This document shows positions 1 to 13,000 of a stretch of 64,000 bases of DNA, in pieces. How positions within the stretch are numbered: the first letter of the stretch is position 1; each line of letters starts with the position of its first letter. The stretch is taken from contig JAZKJV010001870.1 of assembly GCA_037367405.1 (NCBI GenBank), positions 620,001 to 684,000 on the forward strand. Reading direction: 5' to 3'. Made by a program: the position numbers and the translations under genes. A model generated the notes under the pieces. The model did no database searches. It was not told the DNA's origin and saw nothing but the letters and a program-made list of their open reading frames with translations. This stretch comes from Ottelia alismoides (Eukaryota; Streptophyta; Magnoliopsida; Alismatales; Hydrocharitaceae).

Positions 1-590
1 GTTTCCAATTTAGAAGCCCCATTATCTTCTCAAGATTAAATGAGTTCCTACACTTCATTTTCATCTTGATTCTCAAGAGTCTCAACCTCTAAGAATCACA
101 TTCTCAAAGATGAGATATTTTAAGAATCTCAAGGTCATAAAGTAGGTATCCAAATCCATCCTTTATTTTCCTAATGAAGGAGCACTCTCAAGTGCTAGAT
201 TCCATCTTGCATGGAACCTTATTAAGGATATACATTGTAGTCTCTACTATACATATATACCTGGAAACTAAGAGGAAATTATGCTGAAATTCATCATTGA
301 TCAAATCGTGTCACACATGATCCAATTATATCTCTCTACAACTCTATTGATTTTAGGTTCATTAGGAGGAGTGAGATAAGAATGATATTCCTTTCTCCAT
401 AAGGTATACCATGAATTCATCTAATAGATACCGATTACCTAGATTAGACCAAATTCATTTCCATCTTCCTTCAGACTTTGGTTCCAAACCAAAATTATGA
501 ATCTTTGAACATTTCAAAGGTTTCTAATGGTGAAGGGAAGAAATATTATATCTCCAATAATCATTAATAGATATCACATATCCATAATGT

Positions 591-1103
591 TTATTCTGAT
601 ATAGATGATCCACATACATCAATATGTATTAGATCTTGAATACCTTGACATCTTACACCTTTCTCTAGGAAGGGTGTATTGGACATTTTACTTTGAGTAC
701 AATATTCATGAGTATGTAAATTTTGAAGTTTTAGACATTCTAAAGTTTCATCTCTTACTAGTCTATTGATCAAATCAATATACAAATGTCCAAGGCTTGA
801 TGCTAGATCATTGTCAAATGATCTCCATCCTCCTATTAATCTTAAGATTTAATTTCAATATTTAGAAATGTTAATGAATCCATTCCAGAATTCATGTTTA
901 TTTCCAACATTTAGAAACAAACAATGAGTGTATTCTAATGTCCAGGTCATAGAGACATTCTCTAAGACTAAGGGCTCTCCCACTGAAATTATGAAGCCTT
1001 TCAATCCAATAGAGATTGTTGCAACAATTGCATCAATATCTATGTGGATGACTATAAGCCTTAAGATCAAATTTTTTAATCTTCTAAAACATATGCAACC
1101 CAT
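591..1103 (-). pseudogene. Copia pre-integrase fragment (decayed)
   Basis: The minus-strand translation of 591-785 contains LVRDETLECL, then HTHEYCTQSKM, NTPFLEKG and LIHIDVCGSS. These match the Copia pre-integrase pattern: a short leader, a C-x2-C-like zinc motif, a K-M/T-x-x-PF segment, and the LIHxDVCGP start of the integrase core. A second block at 855-1103 contains LNVGNKHEFWNGFI and looks like the segment just upstream in the polyprotein. Frames are broken between the blocks, so no protein is expected. The direction shows that the element reads right to left. Confidence 0.7.
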
Positions 1104-2020
1104 TGCAAGTGTTGTAGAATATTGAGATACAATTACAAGACTTTATCTTATTCAATAAGCAAGTCAATATCAATGATTTATGTAGATTATTCTGATGCTC
1201 TATCCGAGTCCTTCTCTAAAGATTCTAGACAGACTTGATAGTCATACTATCAATACATCAACTTATTGTAGTATTGGTATTCATCCAACTCTCTGGATGT
1301 CATATGGAAGTCACAGAAGTACAGTCAACTCTTTGACTATACTTCTCACTTGGATCCAACCCATGCTTCCACTGTGCTCCCTTCATCTATAAACAACCAT
1401 TGCTTAAGACTAAGGATCTCTTATGTTAAATTCAAAAGAATTCAATATAAGAGCATTTCAACATTTATACATGCTTCATTAAATTCATACAATATGAATA
1501 TCATGAAGCTTCATGAATGACTAGAGTATAGACAGTAGAATAATAACACTCATCATGTCTACATCCATCTAGACTCTTAAAACATTGATTCAGGTAGGTA
1601 TTCAAACATTTTGAATACATCATCTCTTATAGAGCCACCATTATGCACGATACAGAGAACCACATCATTCATGATTAAATGTCGAGACCACATATGTATG
1701 CCAGAATATATTCACTGATTTTTATAAGGATTATTTGACAATTGCGATCATCATCGACATGTTACATCCAAAGTACATCCGATGAGATCAAGACTATAGA
1801 GACATACAAACCCTAGAGTTGTAGTCCTATTATCTATTTAATTGGCATTCCTCGATATTATGAGGAAACTTGCACATTGCAATCACATATATTATGTGTC
1901 CAATGCAAGTACAATATCTGGATCATGAGTCCAATCCATGATATTTTACTGGTTATCATTGAGTATAACATTGAGTGGGTTTAATGAAGGATTATCTGAA
2001 ATAAGAAATTTGCATAAGTG

Positions 2021-2054
2021 TATATATTTATATATATATATACATACATACATA
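2021..2054. repeat. TA/CATA microsatellite
   Basis: A run of TATATA followed by CATACATACATA lies in the decayed leader of the Copia element. It is a simple repeat with no other feature. Confidence 0.85.
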
Positions 2055-3746
2055 TTTTACTTTGATTTAGAAATTTTTTATATCAAAGTTGTCTTGCCTT
2101 GTCAACACTGAAAGTTCATTCCCTTAATCACTTTCAATGTAAGAGATATACTTACCATTATATCACAAGCAAGATCTGGGATCTCCTTCCTTATCTTTGT
2201 TGCATCCCAATAATATGAGAACCTACAACTCGGATAAACAGAAGCAAGAACGCATTCCGCCTTGCAAGTCCAACTTGCATCTCTCAATTCGGTCCTTAAC
2301 ACCCGGGCTCACCATCCCTAAGGCGATGTTGACCTGCCATTAATTGAACCAACCGTCAACAGGAATACAACTCGTGCAATCCAATATCGCCCCAATAATA
2401 TGAGGACCCGATATTGGGGTCACTACGCATATGTCCTTATTCTTTCGAGAAGCGAAGAGCCCGATCCAGATGTGCTTGCATACAGGAGCTGTCACTTCGG
2501 ACAGGTGTCTCCTACATACAGTCCATGGCGATGGAACCCTCCGCCTTGACGGGAGACCATAGATGTCACTTATGTGATCCTCCATATCATATTCAAATTC
2601 TAATTAATCATTATGAATCATATTCATTATGATTAATTCTTCCAAGAGAAATAACATCTCTGTTTATAATAGAGTATTTTAATTTTAATTGGATTCCAAT
2701 TCAATTCAATCATATTAAATTAATGATCCAATTAATATCCAACAAACATTTTTAATTGTTACTTGAATTATGGTATTATCTCAATTACATATTATTTCGA
2801 ATTTTAATAATTAGAAATACATCATGATTTCTATACTAAACCTACCGTTGTCATGGCCAGTACCGATGAGAGTGGGACATACCACATACGTTGCAACCCG
2901 CTACCCCAATGCTCTCCGACTAGACACCATATCCACCTCGGGAAAGGATAATGTAAAATAGACCACTTTGTACTTGAGATGATTATCGATTCTTCAACCG
3001 AAATTATACCATATTATAATAATAAAAACAATTTTGATTAACATTATAATGAGATTTGCTAAACAAATCCCAAATCCTATTCAAGCAACATGTTTGTTGG
3101 AATGTAGATCATGTAGATCATGTAACCAATTAGTGATCTAGATTACATCTAATCAAATATTGGTTAAGGCAATGTCATTTAAGGAAATAATTTATCATCA
3201 AATATTTCACAAATATTTATGCACAATTATTCCAAGAAATTAAACAATTTAATTTCACTAATTGATTAAATGACAATCACTAGGTTCTTGATTAGGAAAG
3301 TATTTCCAGCAGTGACCCTCACTTACTAAAAATATCATATCCCAATCAATTTAAATCCAAATTAAGCAAAGTAAGTTCCTAAAGTTTGCTAATTTGATTT
3401 ACAACAGAACCTAAGTGATTTGCATGCATTTCAATGCGTTTTAAATCCGCAATTAACATCTTAATTACGTTGAGATTCGTAGTCCCCGAAATGGTGGATA
3501 CATGTTCACTAAAATGAGCATAACTTGAGCAAACAGAATCGAAATCACGTAAACTCAGATCCTACGGTTTTCTTATTTATTGGGGAACAAAATTCAATTA
3601 TTATTTTCGTGTTTAAATAATTTAAACAGTGCCGAAAATAATCTCAAAACAGGGATGCGAAAATGAAATGCAAGAAAACTTTTGCAAGCCCTAATGAACC
3701 CAAGTCGTCCTCGGCTAATGGATCATATCCAAAAACACCGACCAAA

Positions 3747-3759
3747 GGATCTGATACCA
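3747..3759 (-). promoter_or_regulatory. Primer-binding site (initiator Met tRNA)
   Basis: On the minus strand it reads TGGTATCAGATCC. The first ten bases match the 3' end complement of plant initiator methionine tRNA, the usual primer for Copia elements. It sits two bases after the LTR end. Confidence 0.8.
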
Positions 3760-4267
3760 CTTGAAGAACATGGTAAGATCTTCAAGCGCATCACGGAAGA
3801 GTGAGCGTCGTATCGAATACGACGAAGAACGACTAGTCGGACTAGTTGTTCTATGCAGCGGAAATTAAAAATTATTCATGTGACGAAATCACATGATCCA
3901 AGAAAACTTCTGGATTGTTTCGTTTAAAACACAAACAAGTAATAGGATTACCTCTTGAAGCGTGGTTGCGATCGAGTCTCTAAATGAAGAGACCTCCTGT
4001 CTCAAGTCCGATCCGACGGAGGAGACGCTTGCGAGCGCGAGGATGAACCGTGTGCTTCTCGCAATCCATGTCGATGATCCAAGCAGTGGATCTCCTGATC
4101 TCGATACACGAGATCCATCGTCTTCTTCACGAGCGAGGCGCACCGAAGGAGACGAAGATCCAGGAGCAAACGATCGGGCAGCATAACGACGACGCTGCGG
4201 CAATGGAGAACCTCTCTAGGGCATCCATGGTGGACGGCCATGAGAGGATGAAAGAGGGCTAACGTGT

Positions 4268-4306
<39 letters not shown>
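4268..4306. repeat. GA microsatellite
   Basis: The run is an almost pure GA dinucleotide within the Copia LTR, just downstream of its TATA box on the minus strand. Confidence 0.9.
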
Positions 4307-4310
<4 letters not shown>

Positions 4311-4350
4311 TGTTCTCTTGTGTGTAAAGAAGAGCAATGGGGTGCCTCTC

Positions 4351-4360
4351 CTTTTATATT
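4351..4360 (-). promoter_or_regulatory. TATA-like box of the large LTR
   Basis: On the minus strand it reads AATATAAAAG, followed by GGAGAGGCACCCC and then the GA/CT-rich leader. Position and context fit the U3/R boundary of an LTR promoter. Activity is not known. Confidence 0.5.
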
Positions 4361-6438
4361 ATTTTGGGATCCATGGATCTCAATCCATGGGCAACACAAA
4401 TCCAATGGCTCTCATTGATTTGTGTTTCTTTTAATGGCTACGATTTGTGTTGGTAAAAACCAACAACAATTAATTTAATTTAGATCAAATCTATATTGAT
4501 AAATTAATATAAATCAATCTCAAATTAAATCAATCAAGCATGGAGATTTTGGAATGAAGATTGCCTCCTTCCATAATATTGGATTTGGTGGCAATCTCAA
4601 GAGATCTCATGAGATTCCATTATACCATGAAAATCTCCAAGATTTACAACAATAATTGTTGTAAATTATTATATAAAAATAAATAATAATTATTTTGTGA
4701 ATATTGCAATCGTGCCCTTGAAAAATTGTGAATCACATTCACAACCCAAAATAAAATGTGAATTACATTTTCAATTAATTGTCCAATGTGAATCCAATTC
4801 ACATCAACATTTAATTAAGAAATGTAAATTACAAATAGCTCTCTCTTATATATTATAAATCACATTTAGAACATATATGACTAGTATGGATATTGCTATC
4901 CATATTATTCATATCTATGATAATTAAATCACATTTAATCATCTTGGATCTCTATTCTCTTGTTCTCAAATAATATGAATAATATTCACATTATTCACAT
5001 CTTTGATAATTAAATCACATTTAATTATCTAAGATAAATCTCCTTATAATATGAATCAAATTCATATTATTTATGATAATTAAATCATATTTAATTATTC
5101 ATTTTCTTAATGCTCGGATATATATATCAACAATAGAATTATCCATGAACTCCTTCAAGGATAATGCTCTTTCTCCGCGAATACTTGGAGATAAGGACAG
5201 GGCGATTGTATTGTTCCACGTATAGTGACTTGGATATTGAGATCATATCTCAAATCCAGATCGCGGGCCTCCCATAGATGCTTGATTAAATCAAGACCGC
5301 AAATCTAATCTTCTCACTGCATCTGAATCACATTCAGATCAATGTCCGTCATCTGGACCAAGATCAGATTACTTCTCTACTGAGAGGAGTCATTAAAATC
5401 CAGACCCGTTTCATCACTCCTTAGGAATGGAAGCTTCATGGTTATACAATCGTTTATGATCACATCACCCTCATGTATTCCCAATACCTATACATCCTGC
5501 ATACTGGAAGACTCAGATTAAACCCGAAGTATTGGATCAACTTTATACTGTCAACTTCATGGTTTTATTAGTAAGTTTCTCATTCGATCATTGGGAGTCG
5601 GTATCGATCATATACTTTCCAAAAGCATATATCATACCGAGGTCTTGATCGTATACTTTTTCAAAAGTACATATCAAACCTACAAATTCAGTCAAGCTTC
5701 CAAAGCGAGACGACCGTGCGCATGGAATTTGATTCTTCCCAATATCTCATGAGTGAGATCATGTCTTCCAGTTCAGTAACTGAACCTGTATGATCCCTTT
5801 GAGAGATCGTATTACTCATATGCCCTTATATGCACACCAGCGTGCCGGTGTATAAACCTTGGTTAGGTCATCAACCTATTGGTCTGCCAAATGTACATAC
5901 TCAAACATATAGTAACACATCTGTGTCTCTGGTCAGAGGATGCATGCCTGTATCGTGACAGCATACGATATAGGACTTTGGTTATCTCGATCTCATTAAG
6001 TCAACTCCTTGACCTAACTAATCTGACACCTCCGAATCTCTATTCCTATGAAGAGGACCTGCATCAAGAGGTCGGTCAGATATCAACCTAATTGAGAAAG
6101 GATTGCCATCTCCTACTCAGGCTGGAGATCATCTCGTAACAATCATTTGACGGTGCTTGACGAGTCCTCAATCTAACTCTTTAGATATTCATCCAAGCAC
6201 CAGCCTCTATGATTCAATAGTTGAATCAACAGCTGTATGATTATTAAGATGGCCATGGTACATAACCTTAATTGTACTAAGAGACCTATTATGCAAATTA
6301 TTCATTCTTCATTTCAGATCAGGGAATGATATTCACAATAACATTTATTGCATAATGGCTCGCCGTGGGCTCGCATGTCCAACAACATCTGGACTGGGAC
6401 GTTTTATATATGGTTAAGAATCTCTTGATCTTAGTGAG

Positions 6439-7706
6439 CATGATGTGAGGGGTGAAGTTTATGATACTGGTTCTAATATGAAAGGGAAATATCAAGGAGT
6501 TGAAAATCGATTTCTTGAAATAAAACCTAGAGCATTATATATGTCTTGCGCTGGTCATAGTTTGAATTTTATTAGTGATACGATAGATTCTAGTGTTAAA
6601 ACTATCTTATTTTTTGGTATATTCAATGCATATATTTATTATTTTTGAGTTCTCTTGTTCAGAAAATGTTGCTTGACAATGTTACTTGATTAACAATAAA
6701 GTTTTTGTGTAATACTCATTGGGAAAATTGGATCAGAAGTGTTTAATCAATCAAATGTCAAACTCCCCAAATTAGAGATGCATTGTTAAAGTTATATGAA
6801 TCTCGTGATGATGTAAAATCCAAGAGTGAACTTGAGAGTTTAGTTAATGCACTTACTTTTGAATTTCTTCATGGTATGGTTATATGGTATAATATTTTTT
6901 CTGTGAAGTTGTGGGCAAGAAATTGCAATCTGAATATGTTTGCATTGACTCTAGCATAAAACTAGTAGGATGTGTTTTATCATTTTTTGCTATGTGCAGA
7001 GAAGGAGGTTTTGTACAAGTTTAGAAATTGCTAAGAGTATTGTACTTAAAATGGGTATTGACCCAAGTCATCTCGTAAAACGTGGTATTATAGACGAATA
7101 CAATTTCATGAGAATGATGAGGACAAAGAAATCCAATCCACCGATGAATTATTTCAAGTTGATTACTTTTTAGTTGTTGTAGATATGATAATCACATCTT
7201 TAAAAAGTATATTTAAGCAATTGAAAGAATTTGAAAATATTTTTTGGATTTTTATTGATTCAAATACGTTAAAGGCATTGGATGATAAAGAGTTAAGATA
7301 ATATTGTGTTAATTTTCACTCTAAATTTTCTCATGTTGATTCGCGTGTTGTTGATTTTAATGATTTGTACTCTGAGTTAAAGGTGTTGCAAATCACTTTG
7401 TCAAATGAGTCAGTGTCCATTATTGAAATTCTTAAGTTTATAAAATCCGTGGATTGTTATCTGAACGGATTCATTGAATACCAAATTTTGTTAACTATGC
7501 CTATGACTGTGGCATCAACAGGAAGAAGTTTTTCAAAGCTAGAATTGATAAAAAAAAAAGCCTACTTGAGAACATCAATGCCACAAGAAAGATTGAATGA
7601 GTTGACAACAATATCAATTGAAAAAGATTTATTAGAAAACATTGATGTGGATGTTATTATTAATGATTTTGCATCAAGAGATACTTGCAAAAATCATTTT
7701 TTATAA
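6439..7706 (+). pseudogene. hAT transposase pseudogene (DUF4371 type)
   Basis: Fragments in several frames reconstruct the C-terminal two thirds of a hAT-superfamily transposase of the DUF4371 kind. At 6445-6560 the translation has VRGEVYDTGSNMKGKYQGVE and SCAGHSLNFI, the conserved RGQxYDxxxNM and CxxHxLNL blocks of the catalytic core. At 7365-7700 it has ASTGRSFSKLELIKKKAYL and SMPQERLNELTTISIE, the hAT C-terminal dimerisation region. Stop codons and frameshifts separate these blocks, and the N-terminal zinc finger is missing. The adjacent Copia LTR ends at 6384, so the missing part may lie left of the window, split off by that insertion. No protein is expected. Confidence 0.8.
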
Positions 7707-8594
7707 CTTTTCGTTTGATACTCACCGGTCATAAGCATATGTAGTTCTTTGTAAAATTTTAAAAAAAATTGTAAGAAGTTTGCAAGATCAGAAAATTAAA
7801 TTATTTTTCACAAGAGCCTATTTTTTCCTTTTGCATATAACCCACGAAATGTCCGGAAGGTCACTAGTAATAGGACACTGGTTGTCATTTCTTCTGGGCA
7901 ACAAATCACATTTAAGCTAACAAAAGGGTTTTTTGACATGAAAGACGGTTCTCCTTAATCTCATAACATGATTGATAGTTTTGGAAGTATATTTTATATC
8001 TAAACGAACGTTGACGTAAACGTAGATTAAGATACTGTACAAAATGAACTTGAAGCACTGTAAGTACATGGACAAATCTTTCTAGTGTTGAAATTGGATC
8101 ATTCGAAATCAAGTACGAGAATGAATTCGGACAGAAAAAGAATGCAAAAGCACGACAACTAGACGGTGATGCCGATGAGAACACTCTTCTAACAGGTCAA
8201 CCCTCACAACACATACCCATTTGAGTCGCTCAAGTTCTTCTGAGTTGCAAGTGATCATGCACCAGGCCCAGATAAATTAACCAAGACCGAATTTTTCAGG
8301 GTCACAACTTGCATGTCAAGCACCCATCTCGCATAATCGCCATGATCATTGATGACAGATTTATTACGTCAGTACCTTTGTCAATCATAAAAAGGAACTT
8401 TCAAGCTAACTTAATTTATTTACAGTATATTATGGAGAACCTAGTGTATGCATTCATAACATATACTACATGGATGCCCAAAGGTCAAGGAGAAAGAATC
8501 AAGAGCATTCACTGCAGCTGTCATCGATCGCCTTGGAAAAATGGATACCCTGACAAAACTGTCAAGGGATGAGCTGACTGTAACTGCAAGATAA
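7707..8594. other. Region downstream of PHL; probable 3' UTR in part
   Basis: I recognise no coding gene here. AATAAA signals on the minus strand lie at 8415-8420 and 8360-8365, about 175-240 bases past the PHL stop, so the PHL 3' UTR probably ends near 8.3 kb. The 90-codon minus-strand frame at 7912-8184 has no family resemblance that I can see. Confidence 0.5.
8360..8420 (-). terminator. Candidate PHL polyadenylation signals
   Basis: On the minus strand AATAAA occurs at 8415-8420 and again at 8360-8365, within 240 bases after the PHL stop codon. Plant poly(A) signals are loose, so this is a suggestion only. Confidence 0.4.
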
Positions 8595-10028
8595 TTATTG
8601 ACCAGTATTCATGGAGCTACCCTTATTTGCCCCCTGCAACTGCTCCAGGGGTGAACTGGATATGCTCCCGATCGACCCGTGCGTTTGTGAGCTCAGCTGA
8701 GGGCTGGCTGGTCCGGGTCCTGCAACGCCGTTATTGTTCATCTGCTGCAGTGCACCTGCACTGAGCTGTTGGGGGCTAACCGTCTGCTGGCTCATCGGTT
8801 GTGTACTTATCTGCTGCTGCTGCTGCTGCATTGAGATGGCAGGAGATCCAACTATGGAAGGCGAGCTCACTTGCTGTTGTTGCAGTGGGGAGCTCATCTG
8901 CTGCTGCTGCTCCTGCTGTTGCTGCTGCATTTGCTGCAGTTGATGCTGTTGTTGTAACTGCTGTTGTAATTGTAATTGCTGGGGAGTCATGTACATATTT
9001 GCACCTGAGATCTTAGGAGGCCCCATAGTCGACATTACTGTCCGTTGGAGAGGATTCACACTAGGACGATTGAGTGCCTGGTTTAGCATGGACATTGTTG
9101 TATTTGGAAGCACCTGGCCGGTATTTCCCGGCAGGCCCGTCATACCGGACTGAGCGCTAAACAAGTTTGCACGGTTCTGTACCATCCTCATCTTGGATGC
9201 CGCCAGCATGGCAGCTTGAGTGGCAGGGATAGAGCCTGGCCGAAAACTTACATTGAAGTTTGCTGCAGAACCCAAGTTCATCTGGTTCGGACCCATATTG
9301 GTTAAGCCTGGCATTGGCGCCACTTGAGAGGATATTCCGCGCGCACCTCCCAAAGCCATGACATTGCCCAGGCCGCCTAGTCCCATCATATTGTTTCCCA
9401 GGCCCATGGCTGCCGCACCCATACCCATCACAGGCTTCCTAGGATACTGCTGTTGCTGGGCCTGATGTAATGCCTGGAGTTGGATCTGAGAGGCTTTATT
9501 CACCATCTGGGTACCGCCTATCTGCATGTTAGGATTTTGCCCAATGAACTGGGACAGAGAATTCATTTGCATCATTGATGGGGATCGCTGATGCGGTTGC
9601 TGCCCCTGTGGCTGCTGTTGTTGGATCTGCGACGACGGGTTTTGCAGTTGCTGTATCTGGGACTGCATCTGTTGATGTTGTGGACCCTGCTGCTGTTGTA
9701 GACCTTGATCTAACTGTTGTGCTCTAGGCATGGGAAGATTCTGACCACTTGGCAAGTATCCTTGTGGCATCTGTAGCGCATGGTTGTTTCCGGGAGACAT
9801 TATCCTTGTGTTGCTTGAAATACTCTGGGAGGCAACCTGTTGGTTTATGCCAGTGTTGGGTGCAATGCTAGATTGTTGACCAGAAATGCTTTCAGACTGC
9901 TGCCCTTCCGATGTAGCATTATCCGAAGGCATAGCCATGCTGAGGAACGGATTACCACATGCTTGCATAAATCGTTTCATAATAGGCTGGACTTGGTCGT
10001 CAAGAATTTGATATCCGTCACGCCTCAT
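8595..10028 (-). other. PHL: PHL last exon, Gln-rich C-terminus
   Basis: The exon starts MRRDGYQILDDQVQP after the acceptor AATAG and encodes 477 residues to the stop at 8595. Two Gln-rich blocks (about 8780-8990 and 9590-9720) are encoded by mixed CAG/CAA codons. Between them lies a Met/Gly-rich stretch with GMGAAAMGLGNNMMGLGGLG. Such prion-like Gln/Met-rich tails are typical of plant PHL and of coactivator subunits. The first residue is an internal Met, not a translation start; an independent ORF call here would be wrong. Confidence 0.93.
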
Positions 10029-13000
10029 CTATTAAAAAAGTTCAAAATGAATAAATTAACCAAATGAATTCATGACACACCATCAGGTTCACCATTCCAA
10101 CATCTTTGAAATGAAGGCCTACCAATGCAACGTATTGATCAGCAAGCAGATCTGCATAATGCTGGGAAGGATCCAAATACACAATTAATATAATCTTGGA
10201 GAAAAAAAGGAAAACACTAGGCAAGTTAAATTGCAAAAGCAACTTACGACATTGGGCAACAAGAATCGACAATCTTCAGAGGGAGAAATGTCCGATTCTT
10301 CAGTAGAATCATCATAAAGCATTGCTACTGTACCATCAGAAGGCCTCTCAGTCATAAGTAACCTGTTCTCACTTATAGAGGGGAGGATCATTGCATTTCC
10401 TGGAGGAGGAAAGTTGACAATTCATGTTTCAGATAATAAAAATCAGCACCCATGCCAAAAAGTAGAGAGGAAGTAAAATTTCTACTCGACAACAACTATT
10501 TCAGGGAAAAGGGGCAAACCTTGATAAACATGAGACCTGACAGATTTTACAACTCTGCTCTTACACGTGTTGACGGAGCCACAGTAAATTGACCCAGACA
10601 TTATCCTAGAAGAATCTGTGAAATCCTCCGCATTTAGAGATTGCAAAAGACAGTACGAGATCTCTTGAGACGAGTAGTTTCCTGGTTTCGCAGCATTGAT
10701 ATTTTCTGCTCTAATTTTCTTATTATTCAGCCGAAACCTGCGTAACAATAAGAATTTAAGAAATGAGAACATGTTGAAACATGCAGATATCTGAAGCACA
10801 CCAACGTAAAAAAGCCTGCAAGAACATAATGATTTGGAATATAATCCAATGATACTGAACCAAGACTTTGCCATGATATGCCACCACTAATGATAGCGAG
10901 CCAAAACTTTGCCAGGTTATGTCACCACCAAACCAACCAGGTTTCAACAAATTATAGATGAGAAAAAAATGTATAGAACATTAAAGAAAATTCAACCTTG
11001 TAATGGATGCAAGACATAAATTACCTCTTGTTTATGATTTCAATCTTTGAGAACCTCTCGAGAACAGCAGAATCTGTCATTGCCATTGATGTGGCTACAA
11101 TCGACGGGCTGTTTGCACTTAATGGTGCACTAGTGTTGCTCACACTTGCAGGAGATGCCACACCACCCACTGTATGAGCTGCTTTTGGAATGGAGCCCTT
11201 TTTCCCTTTTCCAGTAGGTGCATGGGGGATCCTCTGGAAAGAATCACTGGGACTTGAAGCAGCAGATGGAGGTCCAACTACAGTTGAAGAAATGGCTGCC
11301 GCTTTCTCTTTTTGGGAAGCAAACACGGAGGCTACTGAAAACTCCCCCGATTTCGATGACGCAGGAGATTGGACCAATGCTCCAGGGCGAGGGCTTTGTG
11401 CTGCTTTTCTTTTTTGAAGCATGTCATCCTTCCGTATCTCTTTATCAGCAGCAATTACTGGATTGTTCCACTGCTGTTGAAGAAATTGAGATCTCACTGA
11501 TAATGGTTGTGCGATTGAATGCGGCCGTAATTGCTGAGGGATCGCTTGATTACTTCCAACTTCGGCCACCTGAAGAGTGTTTTTGAGTTGGTCAGTATCA
11601 GGCCTATCCATCTTTTGGCCACCATCAGTCTGCTCCTGCTTTATACTGTTTCTTTTCACAAGTTGATTGGGGAGAAAGGAACCTCCTATCTCAACATTCG
11701 GAATATCGCCAACCATAGGGGGCCTGTGAGCTGATATACCAGAAGAGTATGGGATTCCCTTGGCCTCTAATTGTCGTTGCAGCATTGCGTTCCTCCACAT
11801 TTCTGCTCCATGTGTACTATCCACATGAAGTCCCGGCAGCTTCTGATTGCCCTCTTGTCCAACAGGGGCATGCTTTGATCTCTTAGTACCACCGGCATTT
11901 GGGAGTTGTGCCTCCTGGGCATCCCTCTTCATATTGACAGCATTGTCAGCATACATGCTTATCATAGTCTGCAAACCAACCTGTGATCCAAGCTCCGAAG
12001 CACCTGCAGTACCAATCCGCAAGTTATCCTGCATTCTCAGGTGCTCGGCGGATTGGGATTGTGCTGTTATCGGCAAGCCAGGCAAGGAGGCCTCCGTTGT
12101 ATTTTTAGGCCTTTGCATAGCACTTGCAACAGGCTGCATATTTGTGTTCTCAATACTCAATGGCAAATTTGCTTGGCCAGAAATATTACCCAGATCTGCT
12201 GATTCAAGGCTCACACTTTCCCTTGCCCTGTCTATGCAAACTTTTTTCCCATGAGTCTGGATGTTAGATGCAACTGTCACACCAATACATGGACGACTCC
12301 TCTTAAAACCACAAACATCCAAATTGAGCTGCAAATGATGAGTTTAAATAGAAGAGTGAACTTAAAATCAAGCTGATTTTGCCAGAAGTAGTTTATGGAA
12401 ACTTCTGTAAAGTAGAAATATACCTTGTCCAAGGCAGGTTCTGGACAAAGACGGTCCAGCATCGGCTTGGGATCTAAACAGAGTTTTGGCCGTAGAATCT
12501 TCAATACGCGTGACTCAAGCTCCTGTAGAAGATAGATACTAAATTACATCTTCCACTAAAAAGAATGAGTTGAACAAACAAAACCATTTATTTACCATTA
12601 AATCACCATATGTCCAGGAATCATCTGAGATAGATGGAACATCCTTGACTATATTCTCCAAGGTCATGCGAAGGAGCACTTTTTTAACAGTTGGAACACT
12701 TTTTCCACATCCTTCTCTCACATTACGGAAGTCACAAACCTGGTTTATTCAATTGAAAGCATTAAAATATAGGGGTTAGATGATGCAGAAGAAAAATTCT
12801 TGAGCATCTGCAAGAAGGTCAAAGAACCGTGTTGTGAAACAAAAATCTCAGAGATGGACAGAAAAAAGTGGATCCTGTTTTTTTAGAGGGAAAAGGGCAT
12901 TCCCTACTTAAAGTGGGAGAAGGTTTTGCTTTTTTTTAACAGGACATTCCCTGCAAAGGTGCACACCCAAAAACATAATATAATCGCCAGAAATAAGGTA

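Larger units (their letters stand above)
1..6384 (-). mobile_element. Large-LTR Copia retrotransposon, partial
   Basis: This is the 5' portion of a minus-strand LTR retrotransposon; the rest, including its 3' LTR, lies left of the window. Its 5' LTR is 3762-6384, followed leftwards by a primer-binding site at 3747-3759 and a long leader. A recognisable Copia pre-integrase segment appears at 591-1103. The stretch 1104-3746 holds no ORF that I can assign; gag would be expected there and appears decayed. The LTR length of about 2.6 kb and the initiator-Met primer site suggest a large-LTR Copia lineage (SIRE/Angela-like), but the lineage is inferred. A diverged LTR of the same family lies in plus orientation at 49246-60179. 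Confidence 0.75.
3762..6384 (-). repeat. 5' LTR of large-LTR Copia
   Basis: On the minus strand this LTR starts with TGTTGGACATGCGAGC at 6384 and ends with TTCTTCA at 3762. A two-base spacer and the primer site follow immediately. The length is about 2,623 bp. It contains a TATA-like box at 4351-4360 (minus) and a GA microsatellite at 4268-4306, which would lie in the transcribed leader. The start, the GCAATAAA region and the AACCAAAG/GATCGAG region align by eye with the plus-strand LTR that begins at 49246. Confidence 0.75.

Noticed and set aside
3889..4262. Overlapping ORFs of 70-104 codons in the Copia LTR
   Set aside because: They lie in a region of the LTR that should be untranslated leader and overlap one another in several frames.
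7912..8184. Ninety-codon minus-strand frame downstream of PHL
   Set aside because: No family resemblance, and it lies in the likely 3' flank of PHL.
8734..9016. Plus-strand frames rich in Cys or Ala opposite the PHL tail
   Set aside because: They are antisense shadows of the poly-Gln CAG/CAA codons of PHL.
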